A stretch of DNA of 64,000 nt from Antarcticirhabdus aurantiaca (lineage in GTDB: Bacteria; Pseudomonadota; Alphaproteobacteria; Rhizobiales; Rhizobiaceae), in the NCBI RefSeq assembly GCF_009765365.1, contig NZ_VTOM01000010.1:1-64000 (forward strand). The letters run 5' to 3'. This document shows, piece by piece, positions 25,243 to 33,641 of the stretch. The notes under the pieces were generated by a model. The model saw only the letters and a program-made list of their open reading frames with translations. It was not told the DNA's origin and did not search any database. The translations under genes and the position numbers were made by a program. Positions within the stretch are counted from its first letter, which is position 1. Each line of letters starts with the position of its first letter.

Positions 25243-26784
25243 ATGACTGCTTGGACTGACGGCTACGTGGCCGATCTCGGCTACACCTATGGCTTCTACC
25301 GCGAACTGACGCCGCAGATGCTGAGCTTCGGCGCGCTAGCCGCTGGAGAGACGCCGCTCGATACAGCCTCACCGTTTCGCTTCTGCGAGCTTGGCTGCGG
25401 CCAGGGCTTCTCGGCCAACCTCCTCGCGGCCGCCAATCCGCACGCCCAGTTCTACGCTACCGACTTCAACCCCTCGCAGGTTGCCAACGCTCGCGCCCTC
25501 GCCGCCGAAGCGGGGCTGTCCAACGTCACCTTCTTCGACACGCCCTTCGCCGCTTTCGCGGACGAGCCGGACCTGCCGGAGGAGTTCGACGTCATCGCGC
25601 TGCACGGGATCTATTCCTGGATCGGCCTCGAGAACCGGCAGGCCATCGTCGACTTCATTGCCCGCAAGCTGAAGGTCGGCGGGCTCGTCTACATCTCCTA
25701 CAACGCCCTTCCCGGCTGGTCGGCCGCCGCGCCGCTGCGCCACCTCATGTACCTGCACGGCAAGGCGACGGGCGGGCCGACCGCCGGGCGGCTGGAGCCG
25801 GCGCTGCAGTTCACCGACGCGATGCTCGCGGCCGGCGCCGGCTTCTTCCGCGCCAATCCGGCGCTGAAGGAGCGTTTCGACAAGCTCAAGGGCATGAGCC
25901 GCAACTATCTCGCCCACGAATACTTCAACGACGCCTGGGCGCTGTTCTACCATTCCGAGGTGGCGCAGGATCTCAGCGCCGCCAAGCTCACCTTCCTCGG
26001 CTCCGCCGCGCTTCTGGAAGGCGTCGACGCGATCAATCTCACCGCCGAGCAGCAGCAGCTTCTCGCCGGCATCGCCGATCGCACGCAGCGCGAGGTGATG
26101 AAGGACTACATGTTCAACCAGCAGTTCCGCCGCGACGTCTTCGTCAAGGGACCGCTGCCGCTCCCGCCCCGCCGCCTCCAGGAGGTCTGGGCCGAGCAGC
26201 GCTTCGCGCTCTCGACGCCGCGCGCCGACGTGCCGCTGACGGTCAAGGGCGTGCTCGGCGAGGCGACCCTCCAGGCCGAGGTCTACACGCCCATTCTCGA
26301 CGGCCTCGCCGAGGGGGCGAAGACGCTGCGGGCGCTCTGCGCCGACAAGGCGGTCGAGGCGCTCGGCTGGGCGAAGCTGACCCAGGCGCTGACCATCCTC
26401 GTCGGCGCCGGGCACGTCCAGCCCTGCCTGCCGGCCAAGGACGAGAACAAGCGCGCCAAGTCCACCCGCGCCTTCAACGCGGCGGTCTGCGAGCGGGCGC
26501 GCGACAATGCCGATCTCGGCTTCCTCGCCTCGCCGGTCACCGGGGGCGGCATCGCCGTCGACCGCTTCGCCCAGCTCTTCCTCCTGTCGATCGGCGCCGG
26601 TGCCAAGCAGCCGAGGGACTGGGCGGACTTCGCTTGGAGCGTCCTCGCCGCCCAGAACCAGCGCATCGTCAAGGACGGCAAGCCGCTGGACACGCCGGAG
26701 GAAAACGTCGCCGAGCTGGCCGCCCGCGCCGCCACCTTCGCCGAGAAGACCCTGCCGGTGCTCAAGAGCCTCCAGGTGGCGTGA
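25243..26784 (+). CDS. Methyltransferase with regulatory domain, protein-lysine-methyltransferase-like
   Basis: 513 residues from 'MTAWTDGYVADLGYTYGFYR'. SAM motif I is 'FCELGCGQGFSANLL' (residues about 48-61); later motifs are 'FDVIALHGIYSWI' and 'KVGGLVYISYNALPGW'. The region from about 210 on matches the MethyTransf_Reg type core. The N-terminus 'W-DGYV-D--YT--FY-EL-P' and overall layout are those of the Rickettsia enzymes that methylate lysines of the surface protein OmpB. It is placed right behind an RTX surface protein, so that protein is the likely substrate; this is inference. Confidence 0.78.
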   Translation: MTAWTDGYVADLGYTYGFYRELTPQMLSFGALAAGETPLDTASPFRFCELGCGQGFSANLLAAANPHAQFYATDFNPSQVANARALAAEAGLSNVTFFDTPFAAFADEPDLPEEFDVIALHGIYSWIGLENRQAIVDFIARKLKVGGLVYISYNALPGWSAAAPLRHLMYLHGKATGGPTAGRLEPALQFTDAMLAAGAGFFRANPALKERFDKLKGMSRNYLAHEYFNDAWALFYHSEVAQDLSAAKLTFLGSAALLEGVDAINLTAEQQQLLAGIADRTQREVMKDYMFNQQFRRDVFVKGPLPLPPRRLQEVWAEQRFALSTPRADVPLTVKGVLGEATLQAEVYTPILDGLAEGAKTLRALCADKAVEALGWAKLTQALTILVGAGHVQPCLPAKDENKRAKSTRAFNAAVCERARDNADLGFLASPVTGGGIAVDRFAQLFLLSIGAGAKQPRDWADFAWSVLAAQNQRIVKDGKPLDTPEENVAELAARAATFAEKTLPVLKSLQVA

Positions 26785-26830
26785 GGGAGGGGCGGGCGGA
26801 ACGGATAACCGCTCCGCACCATCATAACGG

Positions 26831-27067
26831 CTAGTCGGCCGACGGACGCGGCGGCCCGTCGCAGATGTCGATGCTACTCGGGGCCGTTCCGCACAGGGTG
26901 CAACAGAAACGGCTCTGATAGCCGGCCGGGTGGAGGCCGGGATCGAGCACGCGGCGGAGCGCCTGGCACGAGGCGTAGGTGTGCTTGCCGCATCCGCCGC
27001 AGATGATCCGCACCCACGCGCCGTAGCGGATGCCGTCCGTCAGATCTCGAATCACCCGGTAGCCCAT
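26831..27067 (-). CDS. Small zinc-ribbon-like protein
   Basis: About 78 residues from 'MGYRVIRDLTDGIRYGAW'. Paired cysteines 'CGGCGKHTYASC' and 'CCTLCG' look like a zinc ribbon and resemble the protein at 9642-9986. The start is uncertain; a longer frame begins at 27142. It lies at the boundary between cargo and late phage genes, on the opposite strand. Confidence 0.5.
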   Translation of the reverse strand: MGYRVIRDLTDGIRYGAWVRIICGGCGKHTYASCQALRRVLDPGLHPAGYQSRFCCTLCGTAPSSIDICDGPPRPSAD

Positions 27068-27181
27068 CGCGCCATAATGCCGGAACGGAGCGAGAACGAC
27101 AGCGACTGGGACGATCTTCCTAGCGCGGGTGCAATCTGGCATATCTCATTGGCTGGACCATAGGATTTAGGACTGCCTCCC

Positions 27182-28108
27182 GTGCAGAGGGATGCAGGCG
27201 TAGTGCTGGACCGACTGACTGACACCCGATCTTCCGACATCGTCGTCGCGGCCGCCGCCGCATCATCGAATCGTCCCCGCTTCGAAGCGCTCTCCGGCCT
27301 CGCTGCGCGCTGCGCCGAGCTCGGCATCGCCGCGCCGACGCCGCAGCAGCTCGCCGCGATCCGCCGGAAGGCGCGGGCCGAGGATGTGAGCGAGGATGAC
27401 GCGCTCGACGCCTGGATGGCGAAGGCGCAGCGCCGCGCCGCCAACCGTGCTGCCGAGCAAGCCCGAACGGCCCGCAAGACGCGCCTCACTGCCCGGTCGG
27501 AGCGGATGGCAAGGGCACTGGCGGCGCGCAGCACGGCACCGAAGAAGCGGCGCGCCGCCGTCGCGCGGACAGAGGAAACGGAGCCGCGGCGCGAGCTTCA
27601 TTATCGCGACGTCGAGAACCCGTTCTTCCAGAAGGAGCACCAGGGCGCGGCCGGCAATCCGGAGACGATCATCGTCGCCGTGAACTTCGGCGAGAGCCCG
27701 CTCGTGCGTCTCAGCGAGAGCGGCGTGCTGCAGGCGGCCGAGGCCCAGGCCGGCCTGCGCTTCCGTGATCTCTACGAGCGCGCCGGCAAGCGCTCGCCGT
27801 CACCCGGCGACGTGAAGGAGCGCGTCGACGGCGGCAGCGCGCCGGACGCCTTCAACGACGGGCGCATGGCCGCCGGCTTCGAGCTGCGCAGCGCGTACCT
27901 CGCCGTTGGCGAGCGGAACTACGGCATTGTGCGCTTCGTGGCTGGGGAGGGGCATTCTCTTCGGGAGCTGTCGAAGAAGATCAAAAGCAGCCGGCGCACG
28001 GCTCGCAAGGTGCTGCGGGCCGCGCTCGACGCGCTCGTCCAGCACTGGGGCCTGTCGAATGGGCCGGCGCGTGACCTGGACGAGGATGATGGGCGAGCGA
28101 AGCACTGA
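27182..28108 (+). CDS. DUF6456-like phage regulator
   Basis: 308 residues from a GTG. The N-terminal half is Ala/Arg-rich and basic. The C-terminal 150 follow the DUF6456 pattern: 'NFGESPLVRLSE', an 'AQAGLRFRDLYERAG' helix, and a final helix-turn-helix ('LRELSKKIKSSRRTARKVLR'). Such proteins stand at the early/late boundary in alphaproteobacterial prophages and may act as late-gene activators. The strong terminator at 28394 lies downstream, which would suit an antitermination role. Confidence 0.6.
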   Translation: MQRDAGVVLDRLTDTRSSDIVVAAAAASSNRPRFEALSGLAARCAELGIAAPTPQQLAAIRRKARAEDVSEDDALDAWMAKAQRRAANRAAEQARTARKTRLTARSERMARALAARSTAPKKRRAAVARTEETEPRRELHYRDVENPFFQKEHQGAAGNPETIIVAVNFGESPLVRLSESGVLQAAEAQAGLRFRDLYERAGKRSPSPGDVKERVDGGSAPDAFNDGRMAAGFELRSAYLAVGERNYGIVRFVAGEGHSLRELSKKIKSSRRTARKVLRAALDALVQHWGLSNGPARDLDEDDGRAKH

Positions 28109-28274
28109 TCCGGCCGGCACGCCCGGCCTCTGCGACCGCATCGAGGTGCTCGCCAGCCGGGTCGAGCGGCTCAGCCTCTCGCATCGCGATCCGGAGGCGT
28201 TCTTCGAGGAGCGCTCCGAGATCGCGCACGCGCTGCGCCGCGAGGCAGCAAGGGCGGCTCGGGGAGGGGCTTGA
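28086..28274 (+). CDS. Small hypothetical phage protein
   Basis: 62 residues starting 'MMGERSTDPAGTPGLCDRIE', mostly one helical stretch ('RIEVLASRVERLSL') that could be a short coiled coil. It overlaps the end of the preceding gene by 23 bases. Function unknown. Confidence 0.5.
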   Translation: MMGERSTDPAGTPGLCDRIEVLASRVERLSLSHRDPEAFFEERSEIAHALRREAARAARGGA

Positions 28275-28631
28275 CCCCGGGCGCCACGAGTGGCAGTAAA
28301 TGCGTATTCCACAGAATTGCGAGTAGGCCGAAAACGGTGCGTTTTTAACGCGCTTGACCGCGTTCGCGCGGTGCGGCAACTCACCAGACAGAAGCGCGGA
28401 ACGGGGTTCGAACAAGCCCGTTCCGCGCTCTTTTCTTGCGCTCCGGATGGGCCGGGCGCGAGGCATGGCGGTCCTACGTCATTGTCGTCCAGCCCGGGCT
28501 GCGGCTCTGCACAGCTGCAGCCCGTGACGGCGCTAGGCGCCATAACCCACTCCATCTGTGGATAGTTCCGCCAGGTCGCGCAACCCTGCGCCAGGAGGCG
28601 GCCAAACCGGAAGCCTGTCTCGGAGGTCACC
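28275..28631. other. Gap between regulator and late genes
   Basis: About 360 bases without a convincing gene. It holds the perfect terminator at 28394-28437. One frame across it (28290-28565) would translate through the terminator stem and has no family features. The last 60 bases, with CGGAGG before the ATG at 28632, form the translation start of the next gene. Confidence 0.5.
28394..28437 (+). terminator. Strong Rho-independent terminator
   Basis: A perfect 12-pair stem, GCGCGGAACGGG (28394-28405) with CCCGTTCCGCGC (28417-28428), an 11-base loop and the tail TCTTTTCTT. It separates the regulator gene from packaging genes. It is the natural place for a Q-like antitermination control of late transcription. 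Confidence 0.88.
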
Positions 28632-29231
28632 ATGGCATTGGCGGGCAGCGTGCGGGTCATGCTGCACTGGTCGGATGTCGGTGGGCTCCGGCGCTTCGAG
28701 GACGCGATCCGCGCGCTGGGCAACGACACGTCGCGCAAGGTGCTTGCCCGCGCCGTCAACCGCACCGGCGAGATGGCGCGCACGAAGGTGCGCAGCGCGC
28801 TGACGAAACAGACCGGGCTCAAGCGCAAGGTCATCGTCGCGGCGGTCAAGACGAACCGGTCGGACTGGGAGGACCTGACGTTCTCGCTGTATTCCAGCGG
28901 CGGCGACGTCAGCCTGAAGTTCTTCGAGCCGAAGGAGACAGACCAAGGCGTGAGGGCCAAGCCCTTCAACCGCTCGACCGTCTTCCCCGCGACCTTCCTG
29001 CGGGGCGGCGAGTGGCCGGGCGGCCGCGGGGCGCTGCTCGCCGGTGGCCATGCCTTCTTCCGCGCTGGCACGAAGCGCCTGCCGATCGAGCGGGCGCGTT
29101 CGGGCGTGATCATCCCGGCCGAGATGGTGAAGGACGCGAGCGCCGAGGCGTTCACGTCGACCGCGGCCACGGTGCTGCCGCGTCGCGTCGAGCACGAGAT
29201 CAAGCGGGTGACCAAGGGCGTCGTCTCGTAG
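28632..29231 (+). CDS. Prophage minor tail protein Z-like
   Basis: 199 residues, GGAGG before the ATG. The pattern 'RFEDAIRALGNDTSRKVLARAVN', 'MARTKVRSALTKQTGL' and 'FPATFLRGGEW' matches the gpZ/minor tail protein Z family of lambda-like phages. Its place ahead of the terminase, not among tail genes, is unusual for lambda but seen in some mosaic prophages. Confidence 0.75.
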   Translation: MALAGSVRVMLHWSDVGGLRRFEDAIRALGNDTSRKVLARAVNRTGEMARTKVRSALTKQTGLKRKVIVAAVKTNRSDWEDLTFSLYSSGGDVSLKFFEPKETDQGVRAKPFNRSTVFPATFLRGGEWPGGRGALLAGGHAFFRAGTKRLPIERARSGVIIPAEMVKDASAEAFTSTAATVLPRRVEHEIKRVTKGVVS

Positions 29232-29416
29232 CTGCCCACCTCAGGGTTGTTGCGGCGCACCATCAGTCAACCTGCGGTGTGTCTTTTTGTGTGACAGTGT
29301 TGCATTTTTGCACCAAGCAGGCCCCCGGGTCGGGTCCTCCCCGACCTCCCAGGTACTGCGGTGGGGATCAGCCCGATCCCTCACGCTGCGCAAAATCTCT
29401 ATAGGGGGGTTCAGGG
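29232..29416 (+). other. Possible cos region upstream of the small terminase
   Basis: 185 non-coding bases directly before a lambda-type small terminase, where cos lies in lambda. They contain two inverted repeats: GGTCGGG/CCCGACC near 29330-29350 and GGGATC/GATCCC near 29365-29385. No cos family sequence is recognised; the assignment rests on position. Confidence 0.3.
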
Positions 29417-30034
29417 GTGAAATCGCGGCAGACGCCGGCGACCTCATCGCCGGCTAAGTCGCGGACGAAGCTGGCCAATCGCGACGAGGCCGGCTCCTTC
29501 GAGCAGATCGGCGACGCGCTTCCGGACGCGGCACGGGGTTCAGCCCTGCGCGGTCGGGCGAAGAAGCCAGCGGCATCGCTGCCGACCGAGGTGTCGACCA
29601 AGGATTTCGGCGACCTCGTCGGCATCTCGGCCCGCACCGTGCAGAACCTCATCGCCGAGGGGACGATCGAGCGGACGGCGTCCGGCAAGATCCCGCTGGC
29701 TGAGGCGACCGCCGCTTATTGCGAGCGGCTCCGCAAGTCCGCGGCTGGACGCGCCGAGGCCGGTGACCTTGACCTGACGGCCGAGCGCGCGCGCCTCGCC
29801 AAAGAACAGGCTGACGCGCAGGAGATGAAGAACGCCGTCGGGCGCGGCGAGCTTCTGAAAGCGGCCGACGTCCAGCGCGCCTGGGCCGACATCCTGCGCA
29901 TGGTACAGGCGCTGATGCTCAGCCTGTCGTCCAAGGTTCAGCAGAAGCTGCCGCACCTCACCGCGCACGACATTGATGAGATTGATCGCGTCGTGCGGCG
30001 CATCCTGGAGGAGGCGAGCGGTGGAGCTGCTTGA
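29417..30034 (+). CDS. Terminase small subunit, Nu1-like
   Basis: 205 residues from a GTG. Residues 55-100 are a MerR-like winged helix ('VSTKDFGDLVGISARTVQNL'), then 'KIPLAEATAAYCERLR' and a long helix, as in lambda Nu1. It recognises phage DNA for packaging and partners the large subunit, whose start overlaps its last 14 bases. Confidence 0.85.
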   Translation: MKSRQTPATSSPAKSRTKLANRDEAGSFEQIGDALPDAARGSALRGRAKKPAASLPTEVSTKDFGDLVGISARTVQNLIAEGTIERTASGKIPLAEATAAYCERLRKSAAGRAEAGDLDLTAERARLAKEQADAQEMKNAVGRGELLKAADVQRAWADILRMVQALMLSLSSKVQQKLPHLTAHDIDEIDRVVRRILEEASGGAA

Positions 30035-31874
30035 TCAGATCCGGGTCAAGGCGCTCGCCTCGCTGCGACCGCCGCAGCGCCTGCCGCTCTCCGAGTGGGC
30101 GCCGCGCAACATCAAGTTCCCGCAGGGCGTCAACAACGATCCCGGCTGGATGGAGCTCTGGCCGCCGCAGCGGGGCATCGGGGACGCGATCACCGACCCG
30201 TTCCTCGAGCGCGTGACGGTCCTGAAGTGCGTCCGCGTCGGCTACACGACGCTCCTGACCGCGGCGATCGCGTCCTACGGCCTCAACGAGCCGTCGCCGA
30301 TGCTGCTCTACATGCCGACCGACGACGACTGCCGCGACTACGTCGTCTCCGACATGGAGCCGATCTTCGACGCCTCGCCGGCGGTTGCGGGCCTTTTCTC
30401 GACGGATGCCGACGAGAGCGGCCGATCGACGATCACGCAGCGCCGCTTTCCCGGCGGATACCTGAAGGTGCTGGCGGCGAAATCGCCTCGCAACTTCCGG
30501 CGACACTCCGCGCGCGTCCTCCTCATTGACGAAGAGGACGGCATGGAGCCGACGAAGGAAGGCGATCCGGTGACGCTTGCCGAGCGCCGGACGCTGGGCT
30601 TCGTAAACCGCAAGATCATTCGCGGCTCGACGCCGACCGACGCCTCGGTGTCGACGATCCTGCAGGCCTATCGCGAGAGCGACATGCGGATCTACGAGGT
30701 GCCGTGTCCGTCCTGCGGCGCACGGCATCAACTCGTCTGGGCCGACATCCGGTTTCCCGAAGGGCCGGAGAGCGCGCACTGGCGCTGCCCGACCTGCGAG
30801 GAGGCGATACCCGAGCGCTTCAAGGCCGAGATGGTTTCGAAGGGCGCCTGGCGCGCGACGCGGCCGGAGGTGAAGGGCCACGCGGGCTTCCATCTGAACG
30901 CCCTGATCTCGCTGTTCCCGAACGCGTCATGGGCAAAGCTCGCCGACGAGTTCCTGCGGGCGCACAAGGATCCCGAGCGCCTGCGGGTGTTCAAGAACAC
31001 GCTTCTCGCGGAAGCCTGGGAGGACGCGGCCGACACCATCGACGACGAGGTGTTGTTCAAGCGCCGCGAGCGGTTCGGGCTCGGCGTTGACTGGGCCGAC
31101 GAGGACGGCGAGCTGCACCGCCTCGACATGCCCGAGGCGGTGGTGATCATCACCTGCGGCGTCGACGTACAGGACGACCGCGTCGAGGCGACCGTGATGG
31201 GGCACGCCGAGGACGGCACGGCCTTCGTGCTCGCCCACTTCGTCTTCTACGGCTCGCCCGAGGACGAGGGCACCTGGCGCGAGCTCGACGAGATGCTGCT
31301 TTCGCGCTGGAAGCATCCTCTCGGCGGGATGATCGGCATCAGCGCGGCCTGCGTCGACTCGGGCGACGGCGGCTGGACGGACGAGGTCTACGCCTTCTGC
31401 GTCCCGCGCATGCGGCGCGGCGTGATGGCGATCAAGGGCATGGCCGGCTTCTCCCGGCCGGTGATCGAGCCCTCCAAGGGCAAGATCCGCGGCGGCACCG
31501 AGATCGGGCGCGGCACGCTCTGGATCGTCGGCTCCGACGCGGTAAAGACGCAGATCATGAACCGCATCACCCGAGCGCCGGAGAGCATGCGGTTTTCCGC
31601 GAGCCTGCCGCGCGTCTGGTTCGAGCAGTTCGCCTCCGAGCGACGCGTGGTGCGGCGCATCGGCGGCCGGCCGGTCCGAAAGTACGAGCGCATCGGCGCC
31701 AAGGCCGCCGAGGCGCTCGACTGTTCGGTCTACGCGCTGGCAGCGCGGGCGGCGATCCCGCTCGCCGACTTCGACAAGATCCGGGCGCGCCTTCGCGGCG
31801 AGCCCGCCACCCAGCCGGCCGCGAGGTCGACGGCGCCGAGGGACTACCTCGGCGACACCAGCAACTTCCTCTGA
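30021..31874 (+). CDS. Terminase large subunit, GpA family
   Basis: 617 residues from a GTG with GGAGGAGG upstream. The ATPase part includes 'FLERVTVLKCVRVGYTTLL' (Walker A region as in GpA, without a canonical GKT) and 'SARVLLIDEEDGM' (Walker B). 'CPSCGARH...CPTCEEAI' is the zinc-finger-like insert of the family. The C-terminal nuclease has 'ITCGVDVQDDRVEA' and 'ACVDSGDGGWTDEVY'. It cuts and translocates DNA into the head. Confidence 0.93.
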   Translation: MELLDQIRVKALASLRPPQRLPLSEWAPRNIKFPQGVNNDPGWMELWPPQRGIGDAITDPFLERVTVLKCVRVGYTTLLTAAIASYGLNEPSPMLLYMPTDDDCRDYVVSDMEPIFDASPAVAGLFSTDADESGRSTITQRRFPGGYLKVLAAKSPRNFRRHSARVLLIDEEDGMEPTKEGDPVTLAERRTLGFVNRKIIRGSTPTDASVSTILQAYRESDMRIYEVPCPSCGARHQLVWADIRFPEGPESAHWRCPTCEEAIPERFKAEMVSKGAWRATRPEVKGHAGFHLNALISLFPNASWAKLADEFLRAHKDPERLRVFKNTLLAEAWEDAADTIDDEVLFKRRERFGLGVDWADEDGELHRLDMPEAVVIITCGVDVQDDRVEATVMGHAEDGTAFVLAHFVFYGSPEDEGTWRELDEMLLSRWKHPLGGMIGISAACVDSGDGGWTDEVYAFCVPRMRRGVMAIKGMAGFSRPVIEPSKGKIRGGTEIGRGTLWIVGSDAVKTQIMNRITRAPESMRFSASLPRVWFEQFASERRVVRRIGGRPVRKYERIGAKAAEALDCSVYALAARAAIPLADFDKIRARLRGEPATQPAARSTAPRDYLGDTSNFL

Positions 31875-31881
31875 GGGCACG

Positions 31882-32112
31882 ATGGCCGCGACCGACTACA
31901 CGCCGGATGACATCGAGGCGTTCATCGCCTGCCTCGAGGAGGCGATCGCCTCCGGTGCGCGCCGCGTCACCTTCATGTCCGCCGGCACCCGCCGCGAGGT
32001 CGAATACAACTCGCTCAACGATCTCCTGCGCGCCATCGACTACTGGAAGGCCAAGCGGCCGAGCTACGAGCGGCCGTCGCTGACGACGCTGGCGAGCTTC
32101 TCGTCGTTCTGA
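31882..32112 (+). CDS. gpW-like head completion protein
   Basis: 76 residues, between terminase and portal exactly as lambda gpW. Sequence 'DIEAFIACLEEAIASGARRV' and 'YNSLNDLLRAIDYW' fits the family's helix-beta-helix fold. It would close the filled head and bind the connector. Confidence 0.85.
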   Translation: MAATDYTPDDIEAFIACLEEAIASGARRVTFMSAGTRREVEYNSLNDLLRAIDYWKAKRPSYERPSLTTLASFSSF

Positions 32113-32114
32113 CC

Positions 32115-33608
32115 GTGAACGCGCTCGACCGGGTCATAAACTGGGTCTCGCCGGCGAGGGGGCTGGAGCGCGCCCGCGCCCGCGCGGCAAGCGAGGGCCT
32201 TGGCGCGGCGCGCATGCTCTTCGACGCGGCGCAGGCCGGCCGGCGCACCGAGGGCTGGCGCGCGGTTGCGACCGACGCCAACGCCGAGATCCGCGGGCAG
32301 GGCGACCGGCTGCGCAACGTCGCGCGCGACATGGTCCGCAACAACCCGCACGCCGCCCGGGCGAAGGCTGTCATCGCCAACAACGTCGTGGGCGCCGGCA
32401 TCATCCCAAGCATCCAGGCCGCGAACCCGAAGGTCCGCGCCGAGCTCGATCGCCTGATGAAGGCGCACTTCGACACGACGGCGTGCGACGCCAACGGCCT
32501 TCATGACCTCTACGGCCTGCAGCACCTCGCCATGGGCACTGTGGCACAGGACGGCGAGGTCCTGGTGCGGTACCGGCCGCGGCGTCCCGAGGACGGGCTG
32601 CCGCTGCCGTTCCAGCTGCAGGTGATCGAAGCCGACCATCTCGACAACGCCATCGACGGGCCGCTCTCGAATGGCAACTGGGCGAGCCAGGGCATCGAGT
32701 TCGACCTGCGCGGCAAGCGGGTGGCCTACTGGCTCTTCCAGGATCACCCGGGCGCCATGACGGCGATGGGCATCGGCCGCTCGGTGCGCGTGCCGGCCGA
32801 GTTCGTCGCGCACATCTTCCGCGTCGACCGGCCGGGGCAGGCGAGGGGCGTCAGCTGGTTCGCGCCGGTGATCATGCGCCTGCGCGATCTCGCCGACTTC
32901 GCGGACGCGCAGCTCATGCGCCAGAAGATCGCCGCGTGCTTCGCCGGCTTCATCGAGATGGCGGACCCGCAGGTCGGCGCACCCTACGGCGAGAAGCAGG
33001 ACGGGCAGCCGCACCCGGTCGAGAAGATGGCGCCGGGCATGATCCGGCGCATGGGCATCGGCGAGAAGATCACCTTCGGCGAGCCGCCGCAGGTGGACGG
33101 CTTCGGCGACTACATGTCGGTGAACCTCCACGAGATCGCGGCGGGCGTGGGCATCTCCTACGAGGCGCTGACCGGCGACCTCAAGGGCGTCAACTTCTCG
33201 TCGGGCCGCATGGGATGGCTGGAGATGCAGCGCTCCGTCGGCACGTCGCAGAACCACATCATGATCCCGCAGCTCTGCCACCGGGTGAGCGCCTGGACGC
33301 TGAACGCGGCCTCCGTGATCCTGTCCGGCCGCGATCGCGGCGCGACCATCGGCTGGACGCCGCCGCGCCGCGAGATGATCGACCCGACCCGCGAGGTGCC
33401 GGCCTCCATCATGGCGATCCGCGGCGGCCTCGCCTCGCGCTCGAACGAGCAGAGGAAGCTCGGCTTCGATCCCGAGGACCTCGACGCCGAGATGGCCGCC
33501 GACAACGCGCGGGCCGACAAGCTCGGCCTCGCGCTCGACAGCGATCCGCGGATCCTCAGCCAGGCCGGGCAGACCCAGGCCGTCACCATCCCGCCCGAGC
33601 GGGACTGA
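32115..33608 (+). CDS. Portal protein, lambda family
   Basis: 497 residues from a GTG. Family signatures: 'LRNVARDMVRNNPHAARAKA', 'VVGAGIIPSI', 'FQLQVIEADHLDN', 'HIFRVDRPGQARGVSWFAP' and 'SSGRMGWLEMQRSV'. It forms the dodecameric DNA channel of the head. Length is close to lambda gpB. Confidence 0.94.
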   Translation: MNALDRVINWVSPARGLERARARAASEGLGAARMLFDAAQAGRRTEGWRAVATDANAEIRGQGDRLRNVARDMVRNNPHAARAKAVIANNVVGAGIIPSIQAANPKVRAELDRLMKAHFDTTACDANGLHDLYGLQHLAMGTVAQDGEVLVRYRPRRPEDGLPLPFQLQVIEADHLDNAIDGPLSNGNWASQGIEFDLRGKRVAYWLFQDHPGAMTAMGIGRSVRVPAEFVAHIFRVDRPGQARGVSWFAPVIMRLRDLADFADAQLMRQKIAACFAGFIEMADPQVGAPYGEKQDGQPHPVEKMAPGMIRRMGIGEKITFGEPPQVDGFGDYMSVNLHEIAAGVGISYEALTGDLKGVNFSSGRMGWLEMQRSVGTSQNHIMIPQLCHRVSAWTLNAASVILSGRDRGATIGWTPPRREMIDPTREVPASIMAIRGGLASRSNEQRKLGFDPEDLDAEMAADNARADKLGLALDSDPRILSQAGQTQAVTIPPERD

Positions 33609-33641
33609 GCGCCAGCGCGCGCCACGACACAGGAGAACATC

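Noticed and set aside
28290-28565. 91-codon frame between regulator and late genes
   Set aside because: It runs through both arms of a perfect terminator and has no family or ribosome binding site.
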